Assembly (NCBI RefSeq): GCF_004011695.2
Contig: NC_082420.1
Span: 682,001-746,000, forward strand
DNA from: Ascochyta rabiei
Taxonomy: Eukaryota > Ascomycota > Dothideomycetes > Pleosporales > Didymellaceae
Direction of reading: 5' to 3'
Length of the DNA: 64,000 bases
Part shown: positions 1-11,148 of the stretch, one piece after another
Numbering within the stretch: position 1 is the first letter of the stretch
Layout: every line of letters starts with the position of its first letter
Position numbers and translations under genes: made by a program
The notes under the pieces: model-generated
Told to the model about the DNA's origin: nothing
The model's input: only the letters and a program-made list of their open reading frames with translations
Database searches by the model: none

Positions 1-856
1 GGTGTCGGTGAATGCAGAAGCTTGCTCGCGTGCGTCGAAGAAGACGTGATCGTCATCATCATTGTTGCTGTCGTCGACCGGCTCGCCTTTGACGACTGGC
101 TGTGTCTCCTCGATGCCCTTGTTGTCGCTGGCTCTGAATGCGTTCTTGGGTTTGCGTTTCACCTCGGGAGTGGACTTTGCCCGCTTCGGCTTCGCGCGCT
201 CTTCTTCCTCGTCCTCGTCAGTCTCGGGCTTGAACTTGTCTGCGAGGCTAGCGGTGGGCTTCTTCGCCGGTGTGCGCTTTCGCTTCGATACAGGCGTAGT
301 GGGCGTGTCTTCGCTGTCGTCCTCGGTCTTGAGCTTGCTCTTTCGCGGCGTCTGTTTCGGTGTGGTGGGAGCAGACTTGCTGGCCTTGGTTGGAGTGGGA
401 GGCGGAGCGTCGCCCTTGTCGAAGGCGATCTTCAGACGCGAGTAGCGCTTCGAGCAGGCGGCTTTCGTGCTGTTGCACTTGTCGGCGATGCCGTCCCAAT
501 CGAATGCCTACCTTTGGTGTCAGTAGCACGTCTCATGGCCTGGCGTAGCTTGACATTGAGAAGGTACTCACCTTGTCGCGGGCGGAGTGCTTGACCATGA
601 GCCAGAGGAACTCGTGGTTTGAGCGTGCGGGCTCTACGCCCTTGTCCATGGCCTGCTTGAGTCGAGACCAGCGCTTGGTCACTGCGCCCTTCTCGAGCTG
701 GAGGTCCGCGCAAATGGCGTCCCAGTTGATCTGAACGCGGTGTGTCAGTGCTGTGTAAGCGAGAAGCTTCTGAGCCAGCAAAGAACTCACTGTGGGAACA
801 CCGCCATGGGTGAGGACCAAGTACAAATACTGGATGTTCTCTTGTTCGGAAGGCAT
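1..856 (-). CDS. Myb/SANT-like DNA-binding protein with two tandem repeats (3' end beyond window)
   Basis: Three exons in phase 0: 856-791, 730-572 and 507 to the left edge, still open at base 1. The start is the ATG at 856 (MPSEQENIQYLY). Two Myb-like helical repeats are visible: repeat 1 is residues 6-55 (INWDAI, then KRWSRLKQAMDKG) and repeat 2 is residues 58-107 (FDWDGIADKC, then KRYSRLKIAFDKG). A low-complexity basic and acidic tail rich in K/R, T/P and D/E follows. This is the layout of fungal nuclear proteins with a Myb_DNA-bind-like domain, so chromatin or DNA binding is likely, but no target can be named. Each repeat is cut by an intron at the same place, just before the (A/I)xxWD motif, which points to duplication of an exon pair. 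The C-terminus is missing. Confidence 0.75.
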
Positions 857-1319
857 ATTGTGCTTGTTGCGGATGCCGAGGTGAGTATCGCTGGTGGGGG
901 TTCAAAGAAGAAAGCCGTCCAAAGGTTGGTGTCGAGAGAGGAAAGTGTCAAGAGCTCGAGGGGAAGACCAGTCTGCCCTCTTAACATGTCAATCTGCCTT
1001 CACCGTGAGACCACACAGGCAGCAGACTGATAAAGGCGCGCTAACATCTTTAGCGTGGTTTGTGTGTGCGCGCAGAGGCTTTAGCAGTGAGTTAGGTCCT
1101 ACTGAAGTCTAGGTGAACGTGAAGTCCCGCTATGGAGGGAGGGAGCCAGGCTGATAGTTCGACAGGGAGTGGATGAGGTGACTTGGCATATTGGGCAAAG
1201 GACACTGTAGAGCAGACAGAAGAGAACAGAGCAAAGGTGATCAGGCTAAGATTTGAGGGAGAGCCAGACAAGTTTGGCACTTACCACGCTGGGTCATTTG
1301 ATCATTCAACAGACTATGC
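857..1319. other. intergenic, 463 bp
   Basis: Upstream region of the Myb-like gene and downstream region of EXO84. No coding segment or clear repeat was recognised. Confidence 0.6.
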
Positions 1320-3479
1320 TTACAGCACGCCCAATCCTACAGGCCCTTGTGGCTGCAACGTTCTCGCACTGTCTTCATCTGCAACGGTGCTCCCCACCAA
1401 CTCGGAGAAGTCCAGCCCCACCTCCCTCAGCATGGCAGCGTGTTCCTGCGCTAATTCTAAACACTGGTTCCACGTTTCCCCTTCCCTCTCGACACTGCTC
1501 AGCTGCCTCTTCAGTATGACGTTGAAGTGATCGATGTGTTCTTTGGCCCACTTGACACAGGCTGACATGAGCGGTTGCGGGAAGCAGGTCTGGAAGGTGG
1601 AGACGGTGTTCTTGATGATGAGGAAGTAGATGTAGGAGATCTGGAAGATGTAGTCCGGGAGGTTGCCTTCGAACGTGCATTGTCTGTTGGGTCATTAGCA
1701 AGGCGTGATGAGTGATGTGAGAGGGGTCACATGGACGTACCGTGAGCGCGCCTTGACTAGGCTGCTTCGAGCTTCTAGGTAGGCTTCTCGAGCACGGTCT
1801 TCGAAGCCGAGACGGTTCACCCAAGTGACATGCTGGTTGATCGGACCGTTCCACGTATTTCCCTCGGCGAGCTGGCGAACCAGCACATTTGCGAGTTTGG
1901 CGGCGCGCTCGTTGACTTTGATTGTGACTATCGTCTTGGCCATCTCGTTGCCCCTCATGTTTTGCGATAGGGTCTTGAGTTTCTCGACTTTGGATACTGC
2001 GTTCCCGAAATGCTGCAGTGCAATATCAATGTCCAGCTCGTCGAGCTGTGTTTCGACCCAGCGGATGTTGCGCGTCTGGCCGTCGATGTCGACGAAGGTG
2101 CTGACGTTGTGGCTGACGCCGTCGTTCAGGTTCTCCAGAAGATCGGTTTGGGCACGCAGAGCGGGATCGCGGGAGAGCATGTGGTTGTAGCTGTCCTGCG
2201 CTCGGTCCTTTTCCTCGACCTCGGCTTCCTGGCTCTTGCGCAGGTCGTCGTTGGTCTTGCGGAAGGTGGACAGGAAGGTGATCTTGTCGCCGGTGTCCTC
2301 TTGCTTGGTGTCGTAGGTGAAGGATTCGTTGCCTGCCCGGACAATGACGCGCTCTTCTGGGGCGCGGGAGACCTGGACGTCCTGCAGGGGAAAGCAGCGC
2401 TGGGCGACATACTCGACGGCGGAACGGTTGCGGTCGCGCTGGGCGGCGACGTCGTTGCGGGCTTTCTTCTCGGCGGCGATGAGGAGGTGGTCGTTGAGCA
2501 GCAGCAGGCGCACGCGGCGGCGGGCTTTGAGGGTGGCCGAGTCCAGCTCGAACCACCTGCGTGACTTCCAGACGATGTAGCGTCCGGGGATGGGCGGGAG
2601 GTACTTTTGCGAGCCCTCGACGTCGCGGTAGAGCTGCTGCAGCTGGGCGGCGCGGATCTGGTTCAGGTCGCCAATGGAGCTCCGGTTGGCCCTGCGAGCG
2701 CTCACGGCGGCGTCCCCGTTGGGCGTGGGCGAGGCCGAGACGGTCTGGTCGAGGGTGGTGGTCAGGTCGGACATGAGCTGGCGCAAGGTGCGCATCTCGC
2801 CCTTGAGCTTCTCGGCCTCGTTGCTGATCTTGATGAACTGGGTGCGGTTCTGGTAGACGTTGGTCTGGAGGTCGAGCGAGGTGCGGTGCTTGGCCTTGCG
2901 CAGCTCGCCCTGGTAGCGGCGGATGTCGTCGTCGTCGGCGTCGGCGAGCATCGAGGCGACGTACTGCTCGGCCTGCAGGCTGGGGTCGCGCAGGGCGCGC
3001 ATGTCGACCTGGAGGCCGGGCCCGCGCGCGTCTGCGCTCCTGTCCCGGCGGGGGTCGCGGGGGTCGCGGGGGTCGCGGGGGTCGCGGAGGTCGCGGAGGT
3101 CGCGCGTCTGGCTCTTGTCCCTGAACTGGCTGGGGATCTGGGGCAGGTCGGGCATGGGGGCGCCGGCGCCGGGGAAGTCGGTGGGCAGCTGCATGACCTT
3201 TTGCGAGTAGCGGCGCTTGACCAGGTCGGCCGTCTTGTCGGCGCGCTGCCCGCGCTGCTGGGGGTTGCGGCCATCGTCCTGGGGGCCGCGGCTGCGCGAG
3301 CGGCTCGAGTCCTGCGAGGGGCGGGCAGACGAGGACAGCGTTGCGGCGCCTATGCCAGCACCGGCGCCGGCAGGCATGGGGGCGCTGATCTGGCGCGGGG
3401 CGCTGATGGTGGGCGCATTCTTCTTGCTCTTGTCGCCGCGCTTCTTGCGCAGCGAGATGCCCTTTTGCTTGTCCGACAT
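1320..3479 (-). CDS. EXO84: exocyst complex component Exo84
   Basis: Two exons (3479-1741 and 1683-1320; intron 1740-1684, gtacgt...acag) give 700 aa, stop TAA at 1322-1320. Residues 1-150 are disordered and basic (SLRKKRGDKSKK, TISAPRQISAP). The Exo84 signature segments follow: DLVKRRYS, then QNRTQFIKISNEAEKLKGEM (coiled coil, about residues 209-228). A PH-like domain spans about residues 290-420 (GSQKYLPPIPGRYIV, LLLLNDHLLIAAEKK), and the helical C-terminal domain ends at the stop. The protein tethers secretory vesicles to the plasma membrane as part of the exocyst. Residues about 125-147 are an Arg-Asp-Pro/Leu expansion encoded by a 9-bp DNA repeat. It is divergent from TOM20 across a repeat-filled 495-bp interval. 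Confidence 0.93.
3048..3106. repeat. 9-bp coding minisatellite (GGGGTCGCG-type) in EXO84
   Basis: Six to seven head-to-tail copies, the first four identical and the last two with an A. On the coding strand they give an R-D-P / R-D-L run in the disordered N-terminus. Because the unit is a multiple of 3, copy-number changes would keep the frame. Confidence 0.9.
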
Positions 3480-3506
3480 GGCGGCCGAGTGCGCGTGCGT
3501 GTATGT

Positions 3507-3508
3507 GG

Positions 3509-3563
<55 letters not shown>

Positions 3564-3687
3564 GCGAGGGTGAGGGCGAGGGTGAAGGCGAGGGCAGGGA
3601 CCGGGACCTGAACCTGGACCTGAACTGGACTGGACCTGAACCTGGACCTGAACTGGACTGGACCTGAACCTGAACTGGACTAGACAA
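3507..3687. repeat. compound repeat between EXO84 and TOM20
   Basis: 3507-3597 is a (GGTGAG)n hexamer array decaying into GGGCGA variants. 3601-3687 is an array of ACCTGAACCTGG / ACCTGAACTGG units. They occupy the EXO84 leader side of the 495-bp divergent promoter; the TOM20 side (3880-3974) is C-rich. No other feature is recognised in 3480-3974. Confidence 0.9.
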
Positions 3688-3974
3688 GGACGAAGACAAG
3701 GCTGTCACGAGTCCATGCAGTCCGACTGCTGCCGCGTCAACGGGACAGATGACAGGTGGTGGGTGAGGCCATCCGTGACATGGCTCGGCCCTCGCACGGG
3801 ACAGCTTCCGCACTGACCAGCACCACCACCGCGTTCCCGTCGGTGGTCCCAAGTCTCTAAAAAGTCGTCACCAAGCCCGTCCCATCCCATCCCACCCACC
3901 GCCTCCTCCCGCTCTCCCCCCTCCCCCCCTCCCCCGCACGTCCACCCAGCCAGCCACACACTCGCGCCCCCACA

Positions 3975-4612
3975 ATGTCGCAGCAGTCCGCGGTCAAGAC
4001 ATCGACCCTTGTCGCCATCAGCGTCGGCACCGTCGTCACCGGCCTGCTCGCGTACGCCGTCTACTTCGACAACAAGCGCCGCAACGACCCCGAGTTCCGC
4101 AAGGCCCTGAAGAAGGAGAGCAAGCGCATCCAGCGCGCCGCCAAGGAAGAGGCCGAGCACCAGGGCGCCGAGCAGAAAAAGGCCATCCGCGACGCCGTCG
4201 CCCTGGCCAACGAGGAGGGCTTCCCCAAGGACCCGGAGGAGGTCGAGGCCTACTTCATGCAGGAGGTTGCCCAGGGTGAGGGCATGGTGCAGAAGGGTGC
4301 GTTGCGACATGCAGACAAAAACACGCCTCCCTCTGGCTGACTCCCACCAGGCGCAGACAACGTCGAGGCCGCCCTGTGCTTCTACCGCGCCCTCAAGGTC
4401 TACCCCAACCCGCGGGAGCTGATCAACATCTACGACAAGACCGTGCCCAAGGTACGTAGCGCTCCATTTCGTCTCCACCCCCACCACCCCGTGCTAACCT
4501 CCCCCAGCCCGTCCTCGACATCCTCGCCGAAATGATCGCAGTCGACACATCCATCCCCGTCGGCGGCAGCAAGACACCCTCCGAGTCAGGATCCGCCGGC
4601 GACCTCGAGTAG
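3975..4612 (+). CDS. TOM20: mitochondrial import receptor Tom20
   Basis: Three exons: 3975-4296, 4351-4451 and 4508-4612 (introns gtgcgt...ccag and gtacgt...ccag), 175 aa, stop TAG. A single N-terminal membrane anchor lies at about residues 12-29 ([20 protein letters not shown]). It is followed by a charged linker ([19 protein letters not shown]) and the TPR-like receptor core ([40 protein letters not shown]). The tail is Ser/Gly-rich and acidic. The protein recognises mitochondrial presequences at the outer membrane as part of the TOM complex. Length and domain order are normal for the fungal family. It is convergent with YPT6; the 969 bp between their stops carry two unusual repeats. Confidence 0.95.
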
Positions 4613-4981
4613 ACCTAGACCTGAGCCACGCCGCCGTGTTCACACAACCTAGCACTGGCAATGCGCCGCCCTCGCCCCGGGAAGAGGAATGAAAGCAACA
4701 ACGTAGGGGGGAGAAGCACGAGTGCGCCCATTCCCTTGCCTTCCTCGGCGAGCGAACCACGCTCACCACTGTAATATTCCTGTACATGTAAAAATCGTTT
4801 TGCACGCTGTATTCCCCCGTCGACTCCGTGGCCCGGCGTTCCGGTCTTGTATGGCTCGATTCTACGGGGGCAGTGCTGTGCAGTGCGCCTGGGAAGCGCA
4901 GAGCCAGCAGAGCAGCATAGATTGGCAATAACATCACCATCACCATCACCATCATGATCATGATCAGCTTGACTTTGGCTA

Positions 4982-5110
4982 CTACACCATACTCCTTGCA
5001 GTCACGTAGTGTGGTAGTCAGTGATAGGCCAGCAAAGCTGTTATACTACACATGCAGTTACACAGTGTAGTAATCATAGGAGTAGGCTGATGAAGCTACT
5101 ACGCTACACT
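4982..5110. repeat. degenerate ~60-bp tandem duplication with internal hairpins
   Basis: Two imperfect copies (about 4980-5045 and 5046-5110) share blocks such as AGTGT..AGT, ATAGG, GCAAAGCT/TGAAGCT and CTACAC. Inside them CTACAC and GTGTAG face each other (for example TACTACAC...GTGTAGTA around 5043-5073), so the strand can fold into stems. A short CAC/CAT run precedes it at 4931-4958. No gene is seen here; 4613-5581 is the 3' flank shared by TOM20 and YPT6. Confidence 0.6.
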
Positions 5111-5111
5111 A

Positions 5112-6537
<1,426 letters not shown>

Positions 6538-6815
6538 CTTGCAGATTGTGTCGACGTCGAAGAAAAGGCTGCTCCCAAAGACCTCTTGTTCTTGCGCAGA
6601 GATGCAGGGTCCTGGGACGACGTGGGGTTGGGGTTGGGAACCCCTGGTGGCTTTCACCTCGTCTTGGCGGCACACCCTCTTCCTGGTCCACCGCCGCCGG
6701 GCGGGTGCGGGATTAGCGTTAGCGCGCGCCGACTAAATTTTGGAAAAGTCCATCGACACCGCCCGCGCTCGACGCTTTCTGGTTCCGCAACAACGACGCC
6801 AACGACACCACAATC
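6538..6815. promoter_or_regulatory. divergent promoter of YPT6 and NOP53
   Basis: 278 bp between the two ATGs, of mixed composition without repeats although both flanks are repeat-rich. No TATA box is evident. Confidence 0.5.
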
Positions 6816-8807
6816 ATGTCTGAAGCAGCCCCCGCCCAGTACAAGCAGAAAAGCCGCAAGGGCAAGAAGGCCTGGCGCAAGAACGTCGACGTGACGCACA
6901 TCTCTGCTGGCCTCGACGAAGTGCGGGACCAGATCACGGCAGGGTGCGCCGAGCCTCACACATTCACATTCACACATTCACACACTCACACATTCACACA
7001 CTCACACATTCACACACTCACACATTCACACACTCACACACACACACCCACACACCCACACACCCACACACTCACACACCCACACACTCACACACTCACA
7101 CACTCACACACTCACACACTCACACACTCACACACTCACACACTCACACACACACTCACACCCACACACTCACACCCACACACTCACACCCACACACTCA
7201 CACCCACACACTCACACCCACACACTCACACCCACACACTCACACCCACACACTCACACCCACACACTCACACCCACACACTCACACCCACACACTCACA
7301 CCCACACACTCACACCCACACACTCACACCCACACACTCACACCCACACACTCACACCCACACACTCACACCCACACACTCACACCCACACACTCACACC
7401 CACACACTCACACCCACACACTCACACCCACACACTCACACCCACACACTCACACCCACACACTCACACCCACACACTCACACCCACACACTCACACCCA
7501 CACACTCACACCCACACACTCACACCCACACACTCACACTCACACACTCACACACAACACTGCTGACACGTGCCTAGTGGCGTCATTGCCGAGAAGCCCT
7601 CCGACCAACTCTTCGCCGTCGACACTGCCGGCGATGCTGCCATCCACAAGAAAGTGCAGTCACGACACAAGCCCCTCAAGGTCGACCAGATCCTCGCCCA
7701 GCGCTCCGCCGTCCCCGCCGTGCCCTCGCGCAAACGCCTCTCCGATCTCGACGATCAAGGCAAGAGAAAGAAGGCCAAGGTCTCCGGCAGAGAGTACGAC
7801 CGGCTGCGCGCCATCGCATACGGCGGCGAGCAGGTCAAGAAGGACGTAGTGCAGTCTGGCCACACCGCCGACTACGATCCCTGGGCCGTCCAGGAAGTTG
7901 CCGAGGAGCCCCAGTTCTCGTTTCTGGAGAAGAAGAAGGCCAAGGTCGAGCCCGTCACTCTGAAGCGCGCCCCCGTCTCGCTCGCAAAGGACGGCAAGAC
8001 CATCCCCGCCGTCCGCAAGCCCGCCGCCGGCAAATCATACAATCCCAACTTCGACGAGTGGCAGGCTCTGCTGATCAAGGAGTCGGAAAAGGCCGTCGCA
8101 GACGAGAAGAAGCGCCTCCAGGAAGCCCAGGAGGAAGCAGAGCGCATGGAGCGCGCGGCCGCCGAGTCAGAGTCCGACTCGGGCGAGGAGAGCGTGTGGG
8201 AGAGCGAGTGGGAGGGCTTCAGCGAAGAGGAGGGCAAGACAAAAGCGAAGCGGCCGGAGCGCAAGTCAGCAACACAGCGGAACAAGATCAAGCGGAGAAA
8301 GGACGCCGAGCGACAAGCCAAGCACGACGCCAAGATGAAGGCAAAGGACCAGCAGGTGCAGATGATCAAGGCGCTGGCCAAGAGCGTGGAAGAGAAGGAG
8401 AGGTCAAGAGACGCAGCCAGGAGCATGGCACTTGCAATCCAAGCCGAAGCCGAAGGTACCCTCGACGTCCAAGACGGCGAGGAGCTCGAGCTGCGGAAGA
8501 AGCAGTTCGGCAGGATCCCGTACGTATTTCACTCCATCACCATCACCACCACCATCTCCCACATGACCCCACTGACACGCACAACAGCATCATGGAAGCG
8601 CCCCTCGAAGTCGTGCTCCCCGACGAACTGCGCGACTCGCTGCGCGCCCTCAAGCCCGAGGGCAACCTGCTCAAGGACCGCTTCCGCAGCATGATGCTGC
8701 GCGGCGTCGTCGAGCCCCGCCGCCACATTCCCTACGCCAAGCAGAAGAAATACACAGTCTCGGAGAAGTGGAGCTACAAGGACTGGGAGCTGCCGGCTGC
8801 CAAGTAG
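6816..8807 (+). CDS. NOP53: ribosome biogenesis protein Nop53 (GLTSCR2 family)
   Basis: Three exons (6816-6943, 7578-8519, 8588-8807), 429 aa, stop TAG. The family signatures are visible: [14 protein letters not shown] at the N-terminus, LFAVDTAGD at the start of exon 2, basic and acidic coiled segments in the middle ([33 protein letters not shown]), and the C-terminal block [20 protein letters not shown] ... [14 protein letters not shown]. Nop53 acts in the nucleolus on the pre-60S particle; in yeast it recruits Mtr4 and the exosome for 5.8S maturation. Intron 1 is 634 nt and almost wholly a minisatellite. The exon-1 frame remains open through the whole intron and ends at TAG 7575-7577, which contains the acceptor AG. 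Intron 2 is 68 nt. Confidence 0.95.
6956..7559. repeat. CA-rich minisatellite filling NOP53 intron 1
   Basis: Three zones: CACATTCACACACT variants (6956-7035), CACACCCA/CACTCACA mixtures (7036-7152), then about 27 nearly perfect copies of a 14-bp unit CACACTCACACCCA (about 7153-7535). There is no stop codon in any plus-strand frame of the main array. The opposite strand is TGGGTGTGAGTGTG, with GGG once per unit. Confidence 0.97.
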
Positions 8808-8977
8808 AGGGAGGATGGTGTGGGACGCGTGCGGCTCGTACGTACAAAGGTTGCATGTGTGGAGTATGGATACCCTCTTGGATTTCACATGGCGTTTGGA
8901 CTCGCGTGCAGCGTCGTGTGTGAATGTGACTGTCAATGTGAATGTCAATGTCATTGAAGGAGAGAGATTGAGCCTGG

Positions 8978-10797
8978 CTACAGCATGAACTCAAATCCCC
9001 TCTTCTCGCCGCCTCGTCCCCCTTCATCGAGCGGTATGCCGGCGTACGCAACGCCTCCTCTCCCCTCCCTCGCCCTCCGATTCTCACGCACCAGCGTCCA
9101 CCGCAGCACCGCGGCCAGCACAGCCGTCAACACCATGAACCCAGCACAAATCGCCATGCCCCGTACATACCACGGCCCTTGCTCGTCAGGGAAGAGGCTA
9201 GCCCCAACGAGCGGGCCGCACTGTCCAATGACGTTCAGTATAGCCATGCCCGCACCTCTCTTGCTGTCGCTCTCCTGGTTATTGATCGTCCACGTGATGA
9301 TGACGGTGATGCACGAGAAGAAGCCTGCGATGGCTGGATACAGCGCGAAATACCTCAGCAGCATGTGCGGCGATTTCAAGTAGCCGAGGACGGCAATCGT
9401 CGTGTATCCTAGTGCGGCGAGCAGCGCGTGTGCGATGATGAACGTCGAGCGCGTTTGCAGCCGGTCCGAGTAGTACGCCGTGGCGATGACGACGAAGAAG
9501 GCGACGAGGTACGGTGGTGCTGTGAGGCTCTGCACGGTAATGCTTTTGAAGCCCATGTCTTTGATGATTGTGGGCAGAAATACTGGGATGCTGCCAAAGG
9601 CGACATTGCAGCCGAAGAACATGAACGCTGTGAGGTAGCATTTCGGGTCACGGAGTGTCTGGAAGACTTCGCCCATGTCGATACCGCTTTTCCTCTGGGG
9701 ATGCTGGTCTTCGTCGTCGTCGTCTTCATTATCATCCTTCTCTTGTCTTAGCCTTAGGATTGCGACTTTCCTTTGCCGCGGAGTCAACCACCTCACCACA
9801 CCGGGCCCATCAGGTACAAAGCTCCAGGCCCAGTAAGCTACAAACATGCTCGGAATCCCCTCAACGAGAAACAGCAACCTCCAAGGACTCAACGAAACGT
9901 GGCTGGCTAGCTTGCTGATGAGCCATGCGAGCACTCCGGCAATGGCCGACGATAGCGGACTGGCCGAGACGAAGAGACCCGTCCGGAATGCTAGCTCGCG
10001 TCGTCGGAAGAAGAAAGACAGATAGAAGGGGACGCCAGGGCCGAAAGCTGCCTCTCCGATGCCAAGGAGGGCGCGCAAGAGCAGGAGAAAGGCAAAGGAC
10101 GGCGCGACTGACTGGAGACACGCAACGCAACCCCAGGAGAAGATGCATATGGAAATGTAGATGTGCGGTGGTACTATACGATACCTGTTCACATTAGCGC
10201 CATTTCACGTACATTTAGGACTGACTTGCATCAATGTCATCCACTCGAACACAATGTATGTGATGTGAAAGGCCCAAATCAACCACTGGAATTGGTTGGA
10301 ACTCAAGTGGAGGTCCTCTTCCAAGCCTGCAATACGAGCGTTTCCAACGTCTACGCAGCTGTTAGTCGACGGTCAAAGTGTTACAAGTTATCACCTTGTC
10401 TTGCACAGACACCGAATGGATGCCACTCACTTGTCCGGTCTAGAAAGCTCAAGCAATACAGCAGCGCCATGAAGCTCACAAGCTTTCTATCTAGTTTCCG
10501 CAGCACGGTCTTGTCTTCGTCTGGTGTGTATAGCTCATAGCTTTGTACCGAGTCGAATGATAGGCGTCGGGCATCGTGCAGGACCTCATCCTCGTCATCG
10601 TCGTTGTTGAGCGGCGATGCAGGCGTGGAATGGCTGATCGGTTGCAGTTCGTAAGAGTTCGGCTCGTTCGGCATCGGTAGCTCATCGGAGGACTCTGAAG
10701 AGCGCGATGGCGTGGGACGGGGTGAGGTCGAGTCCGTGGTACTACCGGAGGCTCGATCGGGCATTCGGCGGTTCGATGACAGGACGATGGACGGCAT
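8978..10797 (-). CDS. MFS transporter, anion:cation symporter (DAL5/TNA1-like) type
   Basis: Three exons: 10797-10431, 10350-10230 and 10184-8978, 564 aa. A 100-residue disordered, acidic N-terminus (SESSDELP, NNDDDEDE) is followed by the first membrane helix (KLVSFMALLYCLSFLDRTN). The remaining helices show the ACS pattern (ALLGIGEAAFGPGVPFYLS, WRLLFLVEGIPS, NVIGQCGPLVG). The substrate is probably a small carboxylate or vitamin-like anion; it cannot be fixed from sequence. The second intron (10229-10185, 45 nt) needs a GC donor: only TTGAT|gcaagt...aacag|GTATCG restores the conserved L-M-Y-R-I-V-P-P-H-I-Y run; a gt donor 4 nt downstream breaks the frame. The start ATG at 10797 is the first in frame. 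Confidence 0.88.
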
Positions 10798-11148
10798 TGT
10801 GCCTCTGCTCTGGGTGCTGCATGTGAATCAGGCAGATTTGGGCGTGTCCATGACTGTCATGACGGCATTTCGACTTGCTTGAGGCTGCCAGCGCTCAGTC
10901 CAGCGACGAGATCAACGTGTTGCGAAGAGAGCTGCTGCCGGCTTTCCGATGTGAGGGACGAGGGATGACGTTGCGTGTTTACGTCCGTGCATACTACCCC
11001 AGATTTTAACATCTTGAAAGTGTGATGGATATGCACATGCTTGAATGCAATTGAGGACGAAATGTTGAGCATTTACGTGTTTCATCCAAAATGACTCATT
11101 GGTCAAAATAGAGATACTGCATCATACAGCTTACTTGAGCGTCCCACC
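10798..11148. other. intergenic, 351 bp, upstream of the MFS gene
   Basis: No gene. On the minus strand 11090-11035 contains TGCTCAACATT followed by ATTGCATTCAAGCATGT. Both blocks recur, in order and with one mismatch each, upstream of the SDR gene at about 12120-12055. Confidence 0.5.

Noticed and set aside
2026..3852. 600-codon Pro/Arg/His-rich frame overlapping EXO84 on the same strand
   Set aside because: Stop-free by high GC3 of the true EXO84 frame; composition is typical of a frame-shifted shadow.
6944..7560. CRISPR-like or coding His/Thr-rich repeat gene at the 14-bp array
   Set aside because: There are no spacers between repeats, and the array lies between matching exon phases of NOP53, so it is primarily an intronic minisatellite.
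10902..11106. Small minus-strand ORFs of about 65-70 codons upstream of the MFS gene
   Set aside because: They lie in promoter DNA, have no conserved character, and are better explained by the shared non-coding blocks.
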